A DNA stretch of 64,000 nucleotides from Natronocella acetinitrilica (GCF_024170285.1 NZ_JALJXV010000004.1:186001-250000); one strand, 5' to 3'; positions 36,679-45,769 are shown, numbered from the stretch's first letter. Program-made: numbers and translations. The notes: generated by a model from the letters alone, not told the origin.

Positions 36679-38208
36679 TCATGATTCCGATGATTGTCGA
36701 TAGATGTCGCCGAACTGCTCGCGCAGCATGTTCTTCTGCACCTTCCCCATGACGTTTCGTGGCAGGCTGTCGACAACGATCACCCGCTTTGGCCGCTTGT
36801 ATTTGGCGATCTTGTCCTTCATGGCCCCGAGTACGTCGGACTCGCTGACATGCCGTCCGGGCTGCGGCACCACCACCGCTGTGACGGCCTCTCCCAGATC
36901 AGGATGTGGGACGCCGAACACGGCTGATTCCACGACTGCCGGCAGGTCATCCACGATCTGTTCCACTTCCTTGGGATAGACGTTGTATCCGCCTGAGATG
37001 ATCAGATCTTTTGCGCGGCCGACAATATGGATGTATCCATCCTCATCGACATATGCGAGGTCCCCGGTGATGAAGAAACCATCTTCACGGAAGTCTTCGG
37101 CGGTTTTTTCCGGCATGCGCCAGTAACCACCGAATACGTTGGGGCCGCGCACCTCCAGTCCGCCGATCTCTCCGTGGGGTAACTCGGCCAAGGTCTCGGT
37201 ATCGACAATGCGAACCTCGACGCCGGGTAGAGGGAAACCGACGGTGCCCGCCCGCCGTTCACCGTCATAGGGGTTGGAGGTGTTCATGTTCGTCTCGGTC
37301 ATGCCGTATCGCTCCACGATGCCGTGACCGGTTCGCGCACGCACGGCTTCGTGGGTTTCGGCCAGCAAGGGCGCCGAGCCGGAGACGAAGAGCCTCAGGT
37401 TTTCGGTGGTCTTGTGGTTGAACCGCTCATCCTGCAGCAGGCGTACGTAAAAGGTTGGCACCCCCATCATCACGGTGCAGTGCGGCAGGTGCTCGATGAC
37501 TTCATCGACATCGAACTTGTCCAGAAAGGTGATACGGGCACCGGCGAGGATCGGCACGTTGCATGCGACGAACAGTCCGTGCACATGAAACACGGGCAGC
37601 GCATGAAGCAGTCGGTCTTCAGCCGAGAAGCGCCATGCGTCGATCAGCGCCTCGGCATTGGCCAACAGGTTGCCATGACTGAGCACGGCGCCCTTCGGGC
37701 GGCCGGTTGTGCCGGATGTATAGAGGATCGCCGCCGGCGCCTCCATGCCAACCTTGGCGGGTTCATGCGTTGTTGGCTCATGGTCAAGCTCTTCCACCAG
37801 GGTACCGTCACGGGCGGTACCCAAAGTGGCCACACAGGCGCCCGCAGCCGCTGACAGGCTCGCCAGCGTACTCGTCTTGCCCGCCTGGGCGATAACGACG
37901 GTTGGCTCGGCGTTGTCGAGAAAGTACCGGAGCTCGCCCTCGGTGTAGGCGGTGTTCAGGGGCAGGTAGACGCCGCCTGCACGCAAGCACGCAAGGTAGA
38001 GCAGCAGCATCTCGGGGCTCTTGTCTATTTGTACCGCCAACCGGTCACCGGGCCGCAGGCCGAGTTTGGCCAGGCGGTTGGCAAGCCGGGCGCTTTCCTG
38101 CAGCGCCTCGCCATAAGTGTATCGGCGGCCACCGGGCCGCTCGACCAGAATCTGCTCCGGTGTCTGCTCAAGACGGGTGGAGATTGCGGTGAACAGGTTA
38201 TCTGTCAT
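36679..38208 (-). CDS. matB: Malonyl-CoA synthetase (malonate-CoA ligase)
   Basis: A 509-residue ANL-family ligase that makes malonyl-CoA from malonate, ATP and CoA. The ATP loop is LYTSGTTGRPKGAV, the A5 motif is ERYGMTETNMNTSNPYDGE (the Asn-rich extension characteristic of MatB), A7 is FFITGDLAYVDEDG, A8 hinge GRAKDLIISGG, and the catalytic Lys is in PRNVMGKVQKN. Its start overlaps the stop of malonyl-CoA decarboxylase by four bases (38205-38208). Assignment rests on the MatB-type A5 motif plus the neighbour; other short dicarboxylates cannot be excluded. Confidence 0.88.
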   Translation of the reverse strand: MTDNLFTAISTRLEQTPEQILVERPGGRRYTYGEALQESARLANRLAKLGLRPGDRLAVQIDKSPEMLLLYLACLRAGGVYLPLNTAYTEGELRYFLDNAEPTVVIAQAGKTSTLASLSAAAGACVATLGTARDGTLVEELDHEPTTHEPAKVGMEAPAAILYTSGTTGRPKGAVLSHGNLLANAEALIDAWRFSAEDRLLHALPVFHVHGLFVACNVPILAGARITFLDKFDVDEVIEHLPHCTVMMGVPTFYVRLLQDERFNHKTTENLRLFVSGSAPLLAETHEAVRARTGHGIVERYGMTETNMNTSNPYDGERRAGTVGFPLPGVEVRIVDTETLAELPHGEIGGLEVRGPNVFGGYWRMPEKTAEDFREDGFFITGDLAYVDEDGYIHIVGRAKDLIISGGYNVYPKEVEQIVDDLPAVVESAVFGVPHPDLGEAVTAVVVPQPGRHVSESDVLGAMKDKIAKYKRPKRVIVVDSLPRNVMGKVQKNMLREQFGDIYRQSSES

Positions 38209-39572
38209 TGTTTCTTTTCCTTCAGGCCGTCTGCGGCTGCCTTTGCAACTTTGCGCACGCCACGAGAGGTGGCAACGTGGCCTTCGTTAACATATCGCTC
38301 ATGGTTGTTCTCGATTTCATCGATGGCGTAAACGTAATTCACCATGATGCCGAGACTTTGGTGCAGACCCTTGTCAGAAACGTCTCCCAGCCAGTTGATC
38401 CGCTCCAGACGAGCCCCGTTGCCCAGGTGGAACCGCGCCACCGGATCCTGCGGATAACCCTCGGCATTGCGTGTTTCACACAGATAATGGGCCACCAGCG
38501 CCACCACGACTGGCTCCAGCGCCGCCACTGATTCCGGTTGACTGTGCCAATCGGGCGCATCCGCCAGGGCCAGGGTCTCTCGCCAGGCATCAGGCAGTCG
38601 TAGGTACTCCACGGCGTCATGATGTACGGCATCAAGCCATGCTCGAAAGCTTGGCAGTGGCGATAGCGTCACGAAGGTTTCCAGGCTGGGGCATTCCTGC
38701 TTCAGCTCCTGCACCACCTGCTTGATGAGGAAGTTGCCGAAGGAAATGCCACGAAGCCCATACTGGCAATTGCTGATTCCGAAAAAGGCCGCGGTTGTCG
38801 GGGCATCCAGATTGGCTGGCGTCTCCTCCGCATGAATGATGTCCTGCACATCCCCGGGAATCTCTGATGTCAGGGCGACCTCCACAAAGACCAGGGGCTC
38901 ATCCCCCAGTGCGGGATGAAAGAACCCGAAGCACCGCCTGTCTCTTGGGTCGAGACGTCTGCGAAGATCGTTCCAGTCACTGATGGCGTGAACAGACTCG
39001 TACTTGATGATTTTCTCGAGAATCGACGCCGGCGTCTGCCATTCAATCCGGCGCAGTACGAGAAAACCGCGGTTGAACCATGACGAAAGCAGGTGGGAGA
39101 AATCCCGGTCCACGGGAACAAGGGCCTCCTCGTCACGCAGTCGCTTCAGCAGACCCTCCCGCATCCTTACAAGGTCCAGGGTGCCACCGGGTGCGAGGTT
39201 CAAACGACGTAGCAGGGCCTGTCGCCGCGGTTCGCATGCATCGAACAAGTGGGAAAGTGATAACTCCGAGTCGGTCTGCTTGTACGCTTCGTATGCCGTG
39301 TCCACCGCAGCACGATCTGGTCCGAATGCATCGAGCAGAAGGTGGAAGAATGCGCCAACTTCCTCGGGATCCAGAGTCACATAAAGATCGAGAACCTGAC
39401 GGGCCAGGCCGATGCTGCTGGCCTCGCCATCGCTCGCGAGTAGTTCTTCGCAGGCAAGCCGCAGCTCCTGCGCTGTCGCTGGACGTCCGTCTATGCCGGG
39501 GTGCGGCATGCGGTCCCGGAAGTCGCGACGGGTCAAGGCATTGAGCAAATCCTGCAACAAGCTGGTTGCCAT
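38205..39572 (-). CDS. matA: Malonyl-CoA decarboxylase
   Basis: A 455-residue malonyl-CoA decarboxylase converting malonyl-CoA to acetyl-CoA and CO2. The helical N domain is followed by the GNAT-like catalytic domain. Family motifs are FLVLRRIEWQTPA, CFGFFHPALGDEPLVFVEVAL, GISNCQYGLRGISFGNFLIKQVV, TLSPLPSFRAWL and the conserved His region ARFHLGNGARLERINWLGD. Length is normal. It is translationally coupled to matB; together they form the malonate-to-acetyl-CoA branch. A GC-rich hairpin lies in the 86-bp gap to the symporter gene upstream. Confidence 0.93.
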   Translation of the reverse strand: MATSLLQDLLNALTRRDFRDRMPHPGIDGRPATAQELRLACEELLASDGEASSIGLARQVLDLYVTLDPEEVGAFFHLLLDAFGPDRAAVDTAYEAYKQTDSELSLSHLFDACEPRRQALLRRLNLAPGGTLDLVRMREGLLKRLRDEEALVPVDRDFSHLLSSWFNRGFLVLRRIEWQTPASILEKIIKYESVHAISDWNDLRRRLDPRDRRCFGFFHPALGDEPLVFVEVALTSEIPGDVQDIIHAEETPANLDAPTTAAFFGISNCQYGLRGISFGNFLIKQVVQELKQECPSLETFVTLSPLPSFRAWLDAVHHDAVEYLRLPDAWRETLALADAPDWHSQPESVAALEPVVVALVAHYLCETRNAEGYPQDPVARFHLGNGARLERINWLGDVSDKGLHQSLGIMVNYVYAIDEIENNHERYVNEGHVATSRGVRKVAKAAADGLKEKKQ

Positions 39573-39604
39573 GGATGTTCGCCCTCGTGACGGGACTCAG
39601 GTTG

Positions 39605-39638
39605 CCGCCGGTGCGGCGACTGTTCTCCGCACCGGCGG
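39605..39638 (-). terminator. GC-rich hairpin between symporter and matA
   Basis: A perfect 12-bp stem CCGCCGGTGCGG / CCGCACCGGCGG with a 10-base loop (39617-39626), located after the symporter stop and 33 bases before the matA start. There is no T run on the minus strand, so it may be an RNA-stability or partial termination element that sets the ratio of transporter to enzyme. Confidence 0.45.
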
Positions 39639-39658
39639 TCAGGAATTGCCCGCGAGCC

Positions 39659-41179
39659 TCAGGCTCCGGACTTCACACCCTTTGTCGACGACGTATATCC
39701 GAAGGCCTCCTGCAAGACGCCGTGTACCAGCCGGCGCTTCTCGAGGGACACCGGCTCGGTAAGCGAGGATACCGTGTAGAACACCACTGCGCTGACCACG
39801 AAGCCCCAGAATGCAGGACCAACCGCGGTGGGCAGGAAGGTGACGACGCCAAACTGCAGTGCGAGCATGACCGCCCAGCCGACAAGCATGGCCCAGAAGG
39901 CCGCGGCTTCAGAAGCCCTTGGCCAGAAAAGGCAGCCGATCAATGGCATCAGGAACACCAGCGCCATCCCGACCCCGATGGATGCCAGCGGAATCAGCAA
40001 CTGGCGACCGGCATCGGAGAGCGTGAACGCAATCACCAGGGAGACGAAGATCACTTCGAAAACCCGGCTCGCACGCAGGTTGCTCGATGGAGTCGCGCTG
40101 GGTTTGACCCGCTTGTAGAGGTCCTGGGAGAACACGGATGAAGCGGAAATGATCTGACTATCCAGCGTTGACATGCCGGCGGCGAATACCGCCACCACCA
40201 GCACCGCGCCCATGAGCGGCAGCATGTTGGCGTAGATGAGCGGCACCAGTGCGTCGCTGCTGAAGCCTTGGCCCAGATCCAGTGGCATACCGAGGGAGAG
40301 GAAGCCGATCACCGCGCCGGAGAAAGTCACCACAAGCAGGGCAAGGAAAGAGGCGATGATTGATCCGGTCACGAGTGTGCGTGGCGATTCCGCCATGTAC
40401 ATCCGCTGCCAGAGATGGGGAGTCAGCACCCAGCCGAGGGTCCAGAGCAGCATCAGCGTGATGTAGTTGCCGCCGGTGGAGCCGTCAAAGACGAATCGGC
40501 TCGGGTTCGCTTCCACGGCGTTGGTCCAGCCGTTGACCCAGCCGCCGCTCCAGGCGATGACCAGCAGTGCAGTGAGGATGATCAGGGCCGCAAAGATGAA
40601 ACCCTGAATGGCATCCGTCCAGACGATGGCGCGGGCGCCACCAAAGATGGCGTACAGTGCAACGCAGATCGCCAGACCGAATATACCGACTTCATAAGGC
40701 ACCAGGCCGCCGGAGATGCTCGCAAGTGCCACGGAAATGCCCGAGAGCTGGATGGCTGCGTACGGAAACAGCACCACGATGCAGACCAGCGCCGTGAGGT
40801 AACGAAGCCGCTTGCTGTCATCGTAATAGAAGCTCAGGAGGTCGGCGGGGGTCACGAATCCGTACTTCTTGCCGAGTAACCAGATCCGTACGCCGATGAA
40901 CATGATCAGCAGCGGGCCCATGGAGTTGAAGAACCCGAACAGTAGCCAGTTGACACCGATGTTGTAGAAAGTGCCCGGCCCGCCCAGAAACGCGAAAGTA
41001 CTGAACCAGGTCGCGAATAATGTGCCCACAAGCATGAGCAGGTTGGCGCTTCGACCAATCAGGTACCAATCATCGTAGTTTCCGGCGAGATTCGTCTGAT
41101 AGGCCTTGTAGGCGATGACCGCCATCATGACCAGGTAAAGCGCAATACCAAGTAATGTAAGTGCTGTTATTCCGCCCAT
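39659..41179 (-). CDS. Sodium:solute symporter (SSS family)
   Basis: A 506-residue transporter with about 13 membrane helices. Start is ATG 41179 (MGGITALTLLGIALYLVMMAVIAYKAYQTN). Family features are WYLIGRSANLLMLVGTLFATWFSTFAFLGGPGTFYNIG in the first helices and AAGMSTLDSQIISASSVFSQDLYKRV in the conserved sodium-binding helix. SSS members take up monocarboxylates, amino acids or related solutes with Na+. Next to matAB and a nitrilase it probably imports malonate, a nitrile acid or an amide. A small membrane protein gene lies directly upstream. Confidence 0.88.
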   Translation of the reverse strand: MGGITALTLLGIALYLVMMAVIAYKAYQTNLAGNYDDWYLIGRSANLLMLVGTLFATWFSTFAFLGGPGTFYNIGVNWLLFGFFNSMGPLLIMFIGVRIWLLGKKYGFVTPADLLSFYYDDSKRLRYLTALVCIVVLFPYAAIQLSGISVALASISGGLVPYEVGIFGLAICVALYAIFGGARAIVWTDAIQGFIFAALIILTALLVIAWSGGWVNGWTNAVEANPSRFVFDGSTGGNYITLMLLWTLGWVLTPHLWQRMYMAESPRTLVTGSIIASFLALLVVTFSGAVIGFLSLGMPLDLGQGFSSDALVPLIYANMLPLMGAVLVVAVFAAGMSTLDSQIISASSVFSQDLYKRVKPSATPSSNLRASRVFEVIFVSLVIAFTLSDAGRQLLIPLASIGVGMALVFLMPLIGCLFWPRASEAAAFWAMLVGWAVMLALQFGVVTFLPTAVGPAFWGFVVSAVVFYTVSSLTEPVSLEKRRLVHGVLQEAFGYTSSTKGVKSGA

Positions 41180-41325
41180 GGGGCCCCCTACCAAGTGGTT
41201 TGACTCCGAGCTGGCCGAGATTGACCAACCAAGCCTTGCGGCACCACGCCGACTTCTCAAGTTGCGGCTGAGCCGCTGTAGTTATTCGTGTCGATCCCGC
41301 CCTGGGCGGAGATTGACGGATGCTT

Positions 41326-41634
41326 CTAGTTTTCCTTGTAACCGTGGATCGCCCACGGCCGGGCCCGCACAAGGAAGTAAGTCAGCCCAAGCGCGCAGTT
41401 CGAGAGAAAGACTGCATACGACCAGAAGATGGTCATGGGAAGGATGCTGCCCACCATCACGGCACTGTTGCCGATGGAGGTAAAGACCGGTGTCAGCGTG
41501 AGCACAATGTTCGCCACGGCCCACAGTAGAATGAAGCGTTCGAACTTGCGTCGCGGTATCAGCCCGAACATCGGGGAATGCTTTTCAATCTCATACCCCT
41601 CGTGGGTTGCAGTTGCCGTTCTTGCTTGCTCCAT
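41326..41634 (-). CDS. Small two-helix membrane protein, symporter partner
   Basis: A 102-residue protein with two predicted membrane helices (about 34-55, LLWAVANIVLTLTPVF, and 64-90, SILPMTIFWSYAVFLSNCALGLTYFLV) and a cytoplasmic N terminus rich in polar residues. Size and position fit the small subunits (DUF997-, DUF485- or DUF3311-like) that accompany SSS permeases, though the sequence does not clearly match any of them. It starts 31 bases after the nitrilase stop and precedes the symporter by 146 bases. Confidence 0.68.
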   Translation of the reverse strand: MEQARTATATHEGYEIEKHSPMFGLIPRRKFERFILLWAVANIVLTLTPVFTSIGNSAVMVGSILPMTIFWSYAVFLSNCALGLTYFLVRARPWAIHGYKEN

Positions 41635-41665
41635 AATCCCGCCCTCCTGTCATAGCGCGGTTGAA

Positions 41666-42745
41666 TTAGTCGCGGCGTTCCTCGCCGGACTGGGAATCAT
41701 CGTGGGTTGCCCCCGATTGGCTATCTCCGGCCACTGTTATGACCTGGCGTTGAGCAAGCGGGGAGCCTGCTGCATCGGTGAAAGTGGCGGGCGGGCGTGG
41801 CCGGCGATCCACATGAAACTGGAAGATGTCGAAGCGGTTGTATCCGCCGACCAGATCGTGAAACTGCTTGGGTTCCACGCACTCGCCCAGGTCGATGTCG
41901 CAATAGAGCAATGTCTCGTCTCCCGGCGTGCTGCTGGCCATCGTGGTGCCCCTGGGGCCAATCACCAGGGAGATTCCCTGGTCACAGGCGTCGAGCAGTT
42001 CCCCGCCGCCTGGAATGCCGTCAGCGATGGCTGCGCGTGTGGTGCTGTCCACCACCCCGGCAACCACCGCGTTGAAACATTTGCCCTCGAATGCCACCGC
42101 AGCGGAGCGGATTCGAATCGCTTCCGCCAGATCGTAATTGGTCGGTTCGGAGGGATCCCGCGTCGGCCACACCGGCGGGTAGGAGGACAGATGCAACTGC
42201 TCGCCTTGTGACATCAGCGCGTAGCGCGCCAGCGGGTTTGTGTTCTCTCCACAGATCAGCATACCGACTCGGCCGATGTCCCCATCGACGACTTCCAGCC
42301 CTGCACCATCGCCGTTGGCCCAGACGAGCTTCTCGAAGAAGGTGGGTACCAGCTTCCGACGGTGATTAACCAATTCACCTTTTCGGTTGAAGATGACGTT
42401 GCTGTTCCAGATACAGCCGACACTCGCCGCGCTGCGTTCGTTGAAGCCCATGGACACCCAGATGCCGGCGGCCCGGGCAGCCTCGGCGAGTTTTCTGAGT
42501 TCCGGGCCATCGAGCAGAACGCTGCTCGCTGCAAAGCGACAGAAGTAGTCGTGGTTGCGAATGGGTGCAGCGAAAGCGCACCAGATCGGGAAAGCGGAGA
42601 GATAGGTTTCGGGGAATGCAATGATATCGGCCCCGTTCTGTGCGGCCTCTGCAATGTGGCTGCACGCCTTGTCGAGTGTCGCAGGTGTATCGAGAAACCG
42701 AGGACTCACCTGTGCCAGCGCGACCTTTACGGGTGTACCGCCCAT
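41666..42745 (-). CDS. Nitrilase-superfamily hydrolase
   Basis: A 359-residue carbon-nitrogen hydrolase of the nitrilase branch, which converts nitriles to carboxylic acids. The catalytic triad is E46 (AFPETYLSAFPIW), K131 (HRRKLVPTFFEKLVW) and C165 (ICGENTNPLARYAL). The ENTNPLARYAL stretch is typical of true nitrilases rather than amidases. I start at ATG 42745 with GGGGGA eight bases upstream; ATG 42760 would add five residues. Its 3' part has a Pro/Arg-rich tail of about 40 residues. It leads the operon with the SSS symporter and matAB, and is divergent from the GntR gene. Confidence 0.86.
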   Translation of the reverse strand: MGGTPVKVALAQVSPRFLDTPATLDKACSHIAEAAQNGADIIAFPETYLSAFPIWCAFAAPIRNHDYFCRFAASSVLLDGPELRKLAEAARAAGIWVSMGFNERSAASVGCIWNSNVIFNRKGELVNHRRKLVPTFFEKLVWANGDGAGLEVVDGDIGRVGMLICGENTNPLARYALMSQGEQLHLSSYPPVWPTRDPSEPTNYDLAEAIRIRSAAVAFEGKCFNAVVAGVVDSTTRAAIADGIPGGGELLDACDQGISLVIGPRGTTMASSTPGDETLLYCDIDLGECVEPKQFHDLVGGYNRFDIFQFHVDRRPRPPATFTDAAGSPLAQRQVITVAGDSQSGATHDDSQSGEERRD

Positions 42746-42831
42746 CTGGATATCCCCCATACGGCATCAAGCCGAATTCTGTAAAAAGTGAAGTACGTTA
42801 CATAGCACTCTGATGAATTCTGATTTTCCAA

Positions 42832-42847
42832 CTGTTACATATTACAG
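42832..42847. promoter_or_regulatory. Putative GntR operator in the divergent gap
   Basis: CTGTTACATATTACAG, an imperfect palindrome (one mismatched pair) in an A/T-rich 200-bp gap between the nitrilase and GntR genes. CTGAT also occurs three times nearby (42810, 42820 and 42854). A -10-like TATATT lies at 42883-42888 for the GntR gene. Proposed from position and symmetry only. Confidence 0.4.
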
Positions 42848-42945
42848 ATAGCTCTGATATATACCTGAGTCAAGCTTTGCTTATATTCCGAATGCCCCGG
42901 ATGATGTATGCCGGGCGATGGAGTGAAGAGCCAGAAGGAAAACAC

Positions 42946-43641
42946 GTGAACACAAACGCGACTTCTGTGGTGCAGAAACTTCGGGATGCCCTTGAGGACG
43001 GCATCATCAACGGGGATTTTTCTCCCGGGGAACAATTGGATATCCCTTCTCTTGCATCGCGGTTCCAGGTGTCTCGAACGCCTGTCCGTGAAGCCCTTCA
43101 GCAGCTTTCCATCAGCGGTCTGGTGACGGTCATACCGAAGCGCGGGACCTTCGTGGCGCAGGTTGGCCTGGCGGAATTGATACAGATGTTCGAGGTCATG
43201 GCGGAGTTGGAGGGCATGTGTGGCCGTCTGGCTGCCCGGCGCATCGAGATGGACCAACTGGAGGCCCTGGAAGAGGCGCTACATGCCTGTGAAAGAGCTG
43301 CCAGCCAGGGCGCTGCGGATGAGTACTACTATGAAAACGCGACCTTCCACTCCTGCATCTACGACGCCAGTCAGAATCAGTTTCTGGCTGGAGAGGCCAA
43401 GCGGCTGCGGCATCGCCTGAAACCGTACCGACGTTTGCAGCTGAGAGTATCCGATCGAATCAACCGGTCACTGGATGAACACCGCGCAATCTTCGAGGCC
43501 ATTCGCGATGGCGACGGCGAGGCCGCAGAGCAACTGATGCGCGATCACGTGCTCATACAGGGCGAGCGATTCAGCGATCTGGCGGGGCAGGTCAACAGGA
43601 TGCAAAGCGAAAAACCGCTCTCCAGGGGCAACAGCGGTTGA
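42946..43641 (+). CDS. GntR-family transcriptional regulator (FCD type)
   Basis: A 231-residue regulator. I start at GTG 42946 (MNTNATSVVQKLRDALEDGIINGDF) since AAGGA lies six bases upstream; ATG 42892 or 42877 would add a non-conserved stretch. Winged helix about residues 6-65 (LDIPSLASRFQVSRTPVREALQQL), then an FCD domain (AELEGMCGRLAARR; NATFHSCIYDAS; LDEHRAIFEAIRDGDGEAAEQLMRDHV) with Asp/His residues for a metal. It should control the nitrilase-malonate operon on the other strand and perhaps the MBL gene downstream. Confidence 0.86.
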   Translation: MNTNATSVVQKLRDALEDGIINGDFSPGEQLDIPSLASRFQVSRTPVREALQQLSISGLVTVIPKRGTFVAQVGLAELIQMFEVMAELEGMCGRLAARRIEMDQLEALEEALHACERAASQGAADEYYYENATFHSCIYDASQNQFLAGEAKRLRHRLKPYRRLQLRVSDRINRSLDEHRAIFEAIRDGDGEAAEQLMRDHVLIQGERFSDLAGQVNRMQSEKPLSRGNSG

Positions 43642-43691
43642 TTGATAAACAGGCCCCAGCAATCCATCGAGTTACAGGCAGCGAGAGCGAC

Positions 43692-44381
43692 ATGAGTGTC
43701 ACCTATACGACTTTGCTACAGGGCAACAACGTGCGCCTGCAAGGGGGGTTCCTCGGCTTGTCCTCGGTGGTGCTGGTGGAGGCCGGTGGCCTGAGAATCC
43801 TCGTTGATACGGGTCATCACGTCACGCGACACATGTTGCTGGATGCCCTGAAGGTTCGTGGACTGTCGCCAGCGGATATCGATGTGGTTTTCCTGACGCA
43901 CCTGCACTTTGATCATGCCAACAATGTTGATCTGTTCGAATCAGCACGCATCATGGTGTCGCAGACGGAATGGGACTATGCGCACCGTCCACATGCGGAG
44001 GACCAGCTGGTTCCCTGCGGAGTGACCCGAATACTCAGCGATATGAATGTCGACATTTTCACCGGTGAGCCGGAGATCTGCCCCGGCGTGCAGGCCCTTG
44101 CAACACCCGGGCACACTCCTGGTCACATGTCCCTGGTTCTGCGTACGGAAGACAAGGGGACTGTGGTGATCGCCGGTGACGCCATCAAGTATCCCAAGGA
44201 GACCCTGACCGGGCGTTGTGACATGGCGTTCGATCGCGTCGAGCGCGGCACGGCTAGCATCGCCCGAATCATGCAGATTGCCGACCGGATCATTCCCGGA
44301 CATTTCCCGGAAATCTATAAGGTCGGCGACAATCGGTACGCCTGGGACGAGGGTGCCGAATTCAACCTCGTGATCAGATAG
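43692..44381 (+). CDS. MBL-fold metallo-hydrolase
   Basis: A 229-residue metallo-beta-lactamase-fold hydrolase. Metal ligands: THLHFDHANN (H-x-H-x-D-H), H in ATPGHTPGHMSL, D in VIAGDAIKYP and H in IIPGHFPEIY. The layout resembles lactonases of the AttM/AiiA kind and generic thiolesterases. I start at ATG 43692; the frame remains open from TTG 43638. It is co-oriented with the GntR gene and 50 bases after it, so it may act on a lactone or thioester produced in the same pathway. Confidence 0.82.
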   Translation: MSVTYTTLLQGNNVRLQGGFLGLSSVVLVEAGGLRILVDTGHHVTRHMLLDALKVRGLSPADIDVVFLTHLHFDHANNVDLFESARIMVSQTEWDYAHRPHAEDQLVPCGVTRILSDMNVDIFTGEPEICPGVQALATPGHTPGHMSLVLRTEDKGTVVIAGDAIKYPKETLTGRCDMAFDRVERGTASIARIMQIADRIIPGHFPEIYKVGDNRYAWDEGAEFNLVIR

Positions 44382-44389
44382 CTGCCGGG

Positions 44390-45769
44390 TCAGCGCCGCG
44401 ACCCAGTCTGTCCAGCCCGCCGTCGACGCATGGCCCGGACCAGGCGCCCCGGTCCGGGCCAATAGCCGTGGTATCTGTCGACGTTATAGGTATGGCAGTG
44501 CTTGAAACCGTCGTTCACGGGCAGCGCATCCCTGATGTGGTGATGTCCCGCCGGCAGGTCGGCATGGACATGCTCCAGCGCCAGCGAGTCGTCTGCAGGC
44601 CAGAGTCGCCAGGCTGCGGCTGCCGCGGCGAATGACAGAATTGCAAAGCCTGCGAATAGCGGCTCGAGGCCCCAGTAGAGTCCGAGCCACCCCGCCAGCG
44701 GATAGGTGAACAGCCAGCAGGCGTGTGACAGGGAGAACTGCGCCGCGAACAGGGTTGGCCGGTCTTCCGGCTGGGCCGATCGCCGCAGCAAGCGCCCGGA
44801 TGGCGTGAGTACGAGCGATGACCCCGCCCCCAGCAGGAACCAGAGCAGCAGTAGTGACAGGAAGTCAGGTCCCAGTAACCCCAATGTCAGCGCCGCGCCG
44901 ATGAGTACCGCACCGCCGAGCATGACCGAACGCTCCCGAAGGTATTCCAGTGCCGCGGGCAGCATGAGAGCGATCAGCATGCTGCCGGCCCCGAATGCGG
45001 CGATGGCCATGGCCACATGATTATCGCCGAGCCCCAGGGAGTCGCGAACATAAATGACGGTGTTCACCAGTGCCATGGCGCCGCCAGCGGCCACTGCCAT
45101 GTTCAGCGCCAGCAGGCCGCGCAGTCGTGGCGTCGCGGCGAAGATGCGCAGGCCGAGCGTGGCCCTGTGGCCGACGCCGCTCTCGACGGCACCAGGCGAA
45201 AACGTCGGTAGCGGTGTCCGGTAGACTATGGCTGCAGCAATCAACAAGCCGATCACCGTGCCGCCGAACAACCAGTGAAAAGACATGAACAACAGCAGCA
45301 TCGCCGCCAGTGCGGGACTCAGCAGGTTTTCCAGATCGTGGGCAAGCCGCGTCAGTGACAGGGCCTGCGTATACGTCGCCTCATCGGGGATGATGTCCGG
45401 CACCGTTGCCTGCAGGGTCGGGGTGAACATGGCCGATGCGGCCTGCAGCGTGAAAACCAGAGCGTAGATCTGCCAGATCTCCGTGACGAACGGCAGTAGC
45501 AGCACGACTCCGCCACGAATCAGGTTCAGTGATACCAGCAGCCCGCGGCGGGGAAACCAGCCGGCCACCGCACCGGCAAGCGGCCCGATGGCGACATAGG
45601 TCAGCATCTTGATGGCGAGTGCCGTACCCAGCACCGCACCCGCTTCCCCCCCAGCAAGGTCGTAGGCCAGCAAGGCCAGCGCCACGGTCGTCAGTCCCGT
45701 CGCCACCAGGGCGAGGACATGGGACAGGAAAAGTCGGCGATACGTGGCGTTGTGCAGCGGCTCGATCAT
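44390..45769 (-). CDS. MFS transporter (multidrug/EntS-like)
   Basis: A 459-residue major facilitator with 12 predicted helices and an extended hydrophilic C terminus (about 75 residues with HVHADLPAGHHHIRD and an Arg-rich end). Opening sequence NATYRRLFLSHVLALVATGLTTVALALLAYDL is typical of the EntS/MFS_3 group; the A-motif-like loop GAVAGWFPRRGLL is present. The His-rich tail could bind a metal, in keeping with the metal-binding genes upstream on the same strand. Its substrate is unknown. Confidence 0.84.
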   Translation of the reverse strand: MIEPLHNATYRRLFLSHVLALVATGLTTVALALLAYDLAGGEAGAVLGTALAIKMLTYVAIGPLAGAVAGWFPRRGLLVSLNLIRGGVVLLLPFVTEIWQIYALVFTLQAASAMFTPTLQATVPDIIPDEATYTQALSLTRLAHDLENLLSPALAAMLLLFMSFHWLFGGTVIGLLIAAAIVYRTPLPTFSPGAVESGVGHRATLGLRIFAATPRLRGLLALNMAVAAGGAMALVNTVIYVRDSLGLGDNHVAMAIAAFGAGSMLIALMLPAALEYLRERSVMLGGAVLIGAALTLGLLGPDFLSLLLLWFLLGAGSSLVLTPSGRLLRRSAQPEDRPTLFAAQFSLSHACWLFTYPLAGWLGLYWGLEPLFAGFAILSFAAAAAAWRLWPADDSLALEHVHADLPAGHHHIRDALPVNDGFKHCHTYNVDRYHGYWPGPGRLVRAMRRRRAGQTGSRR

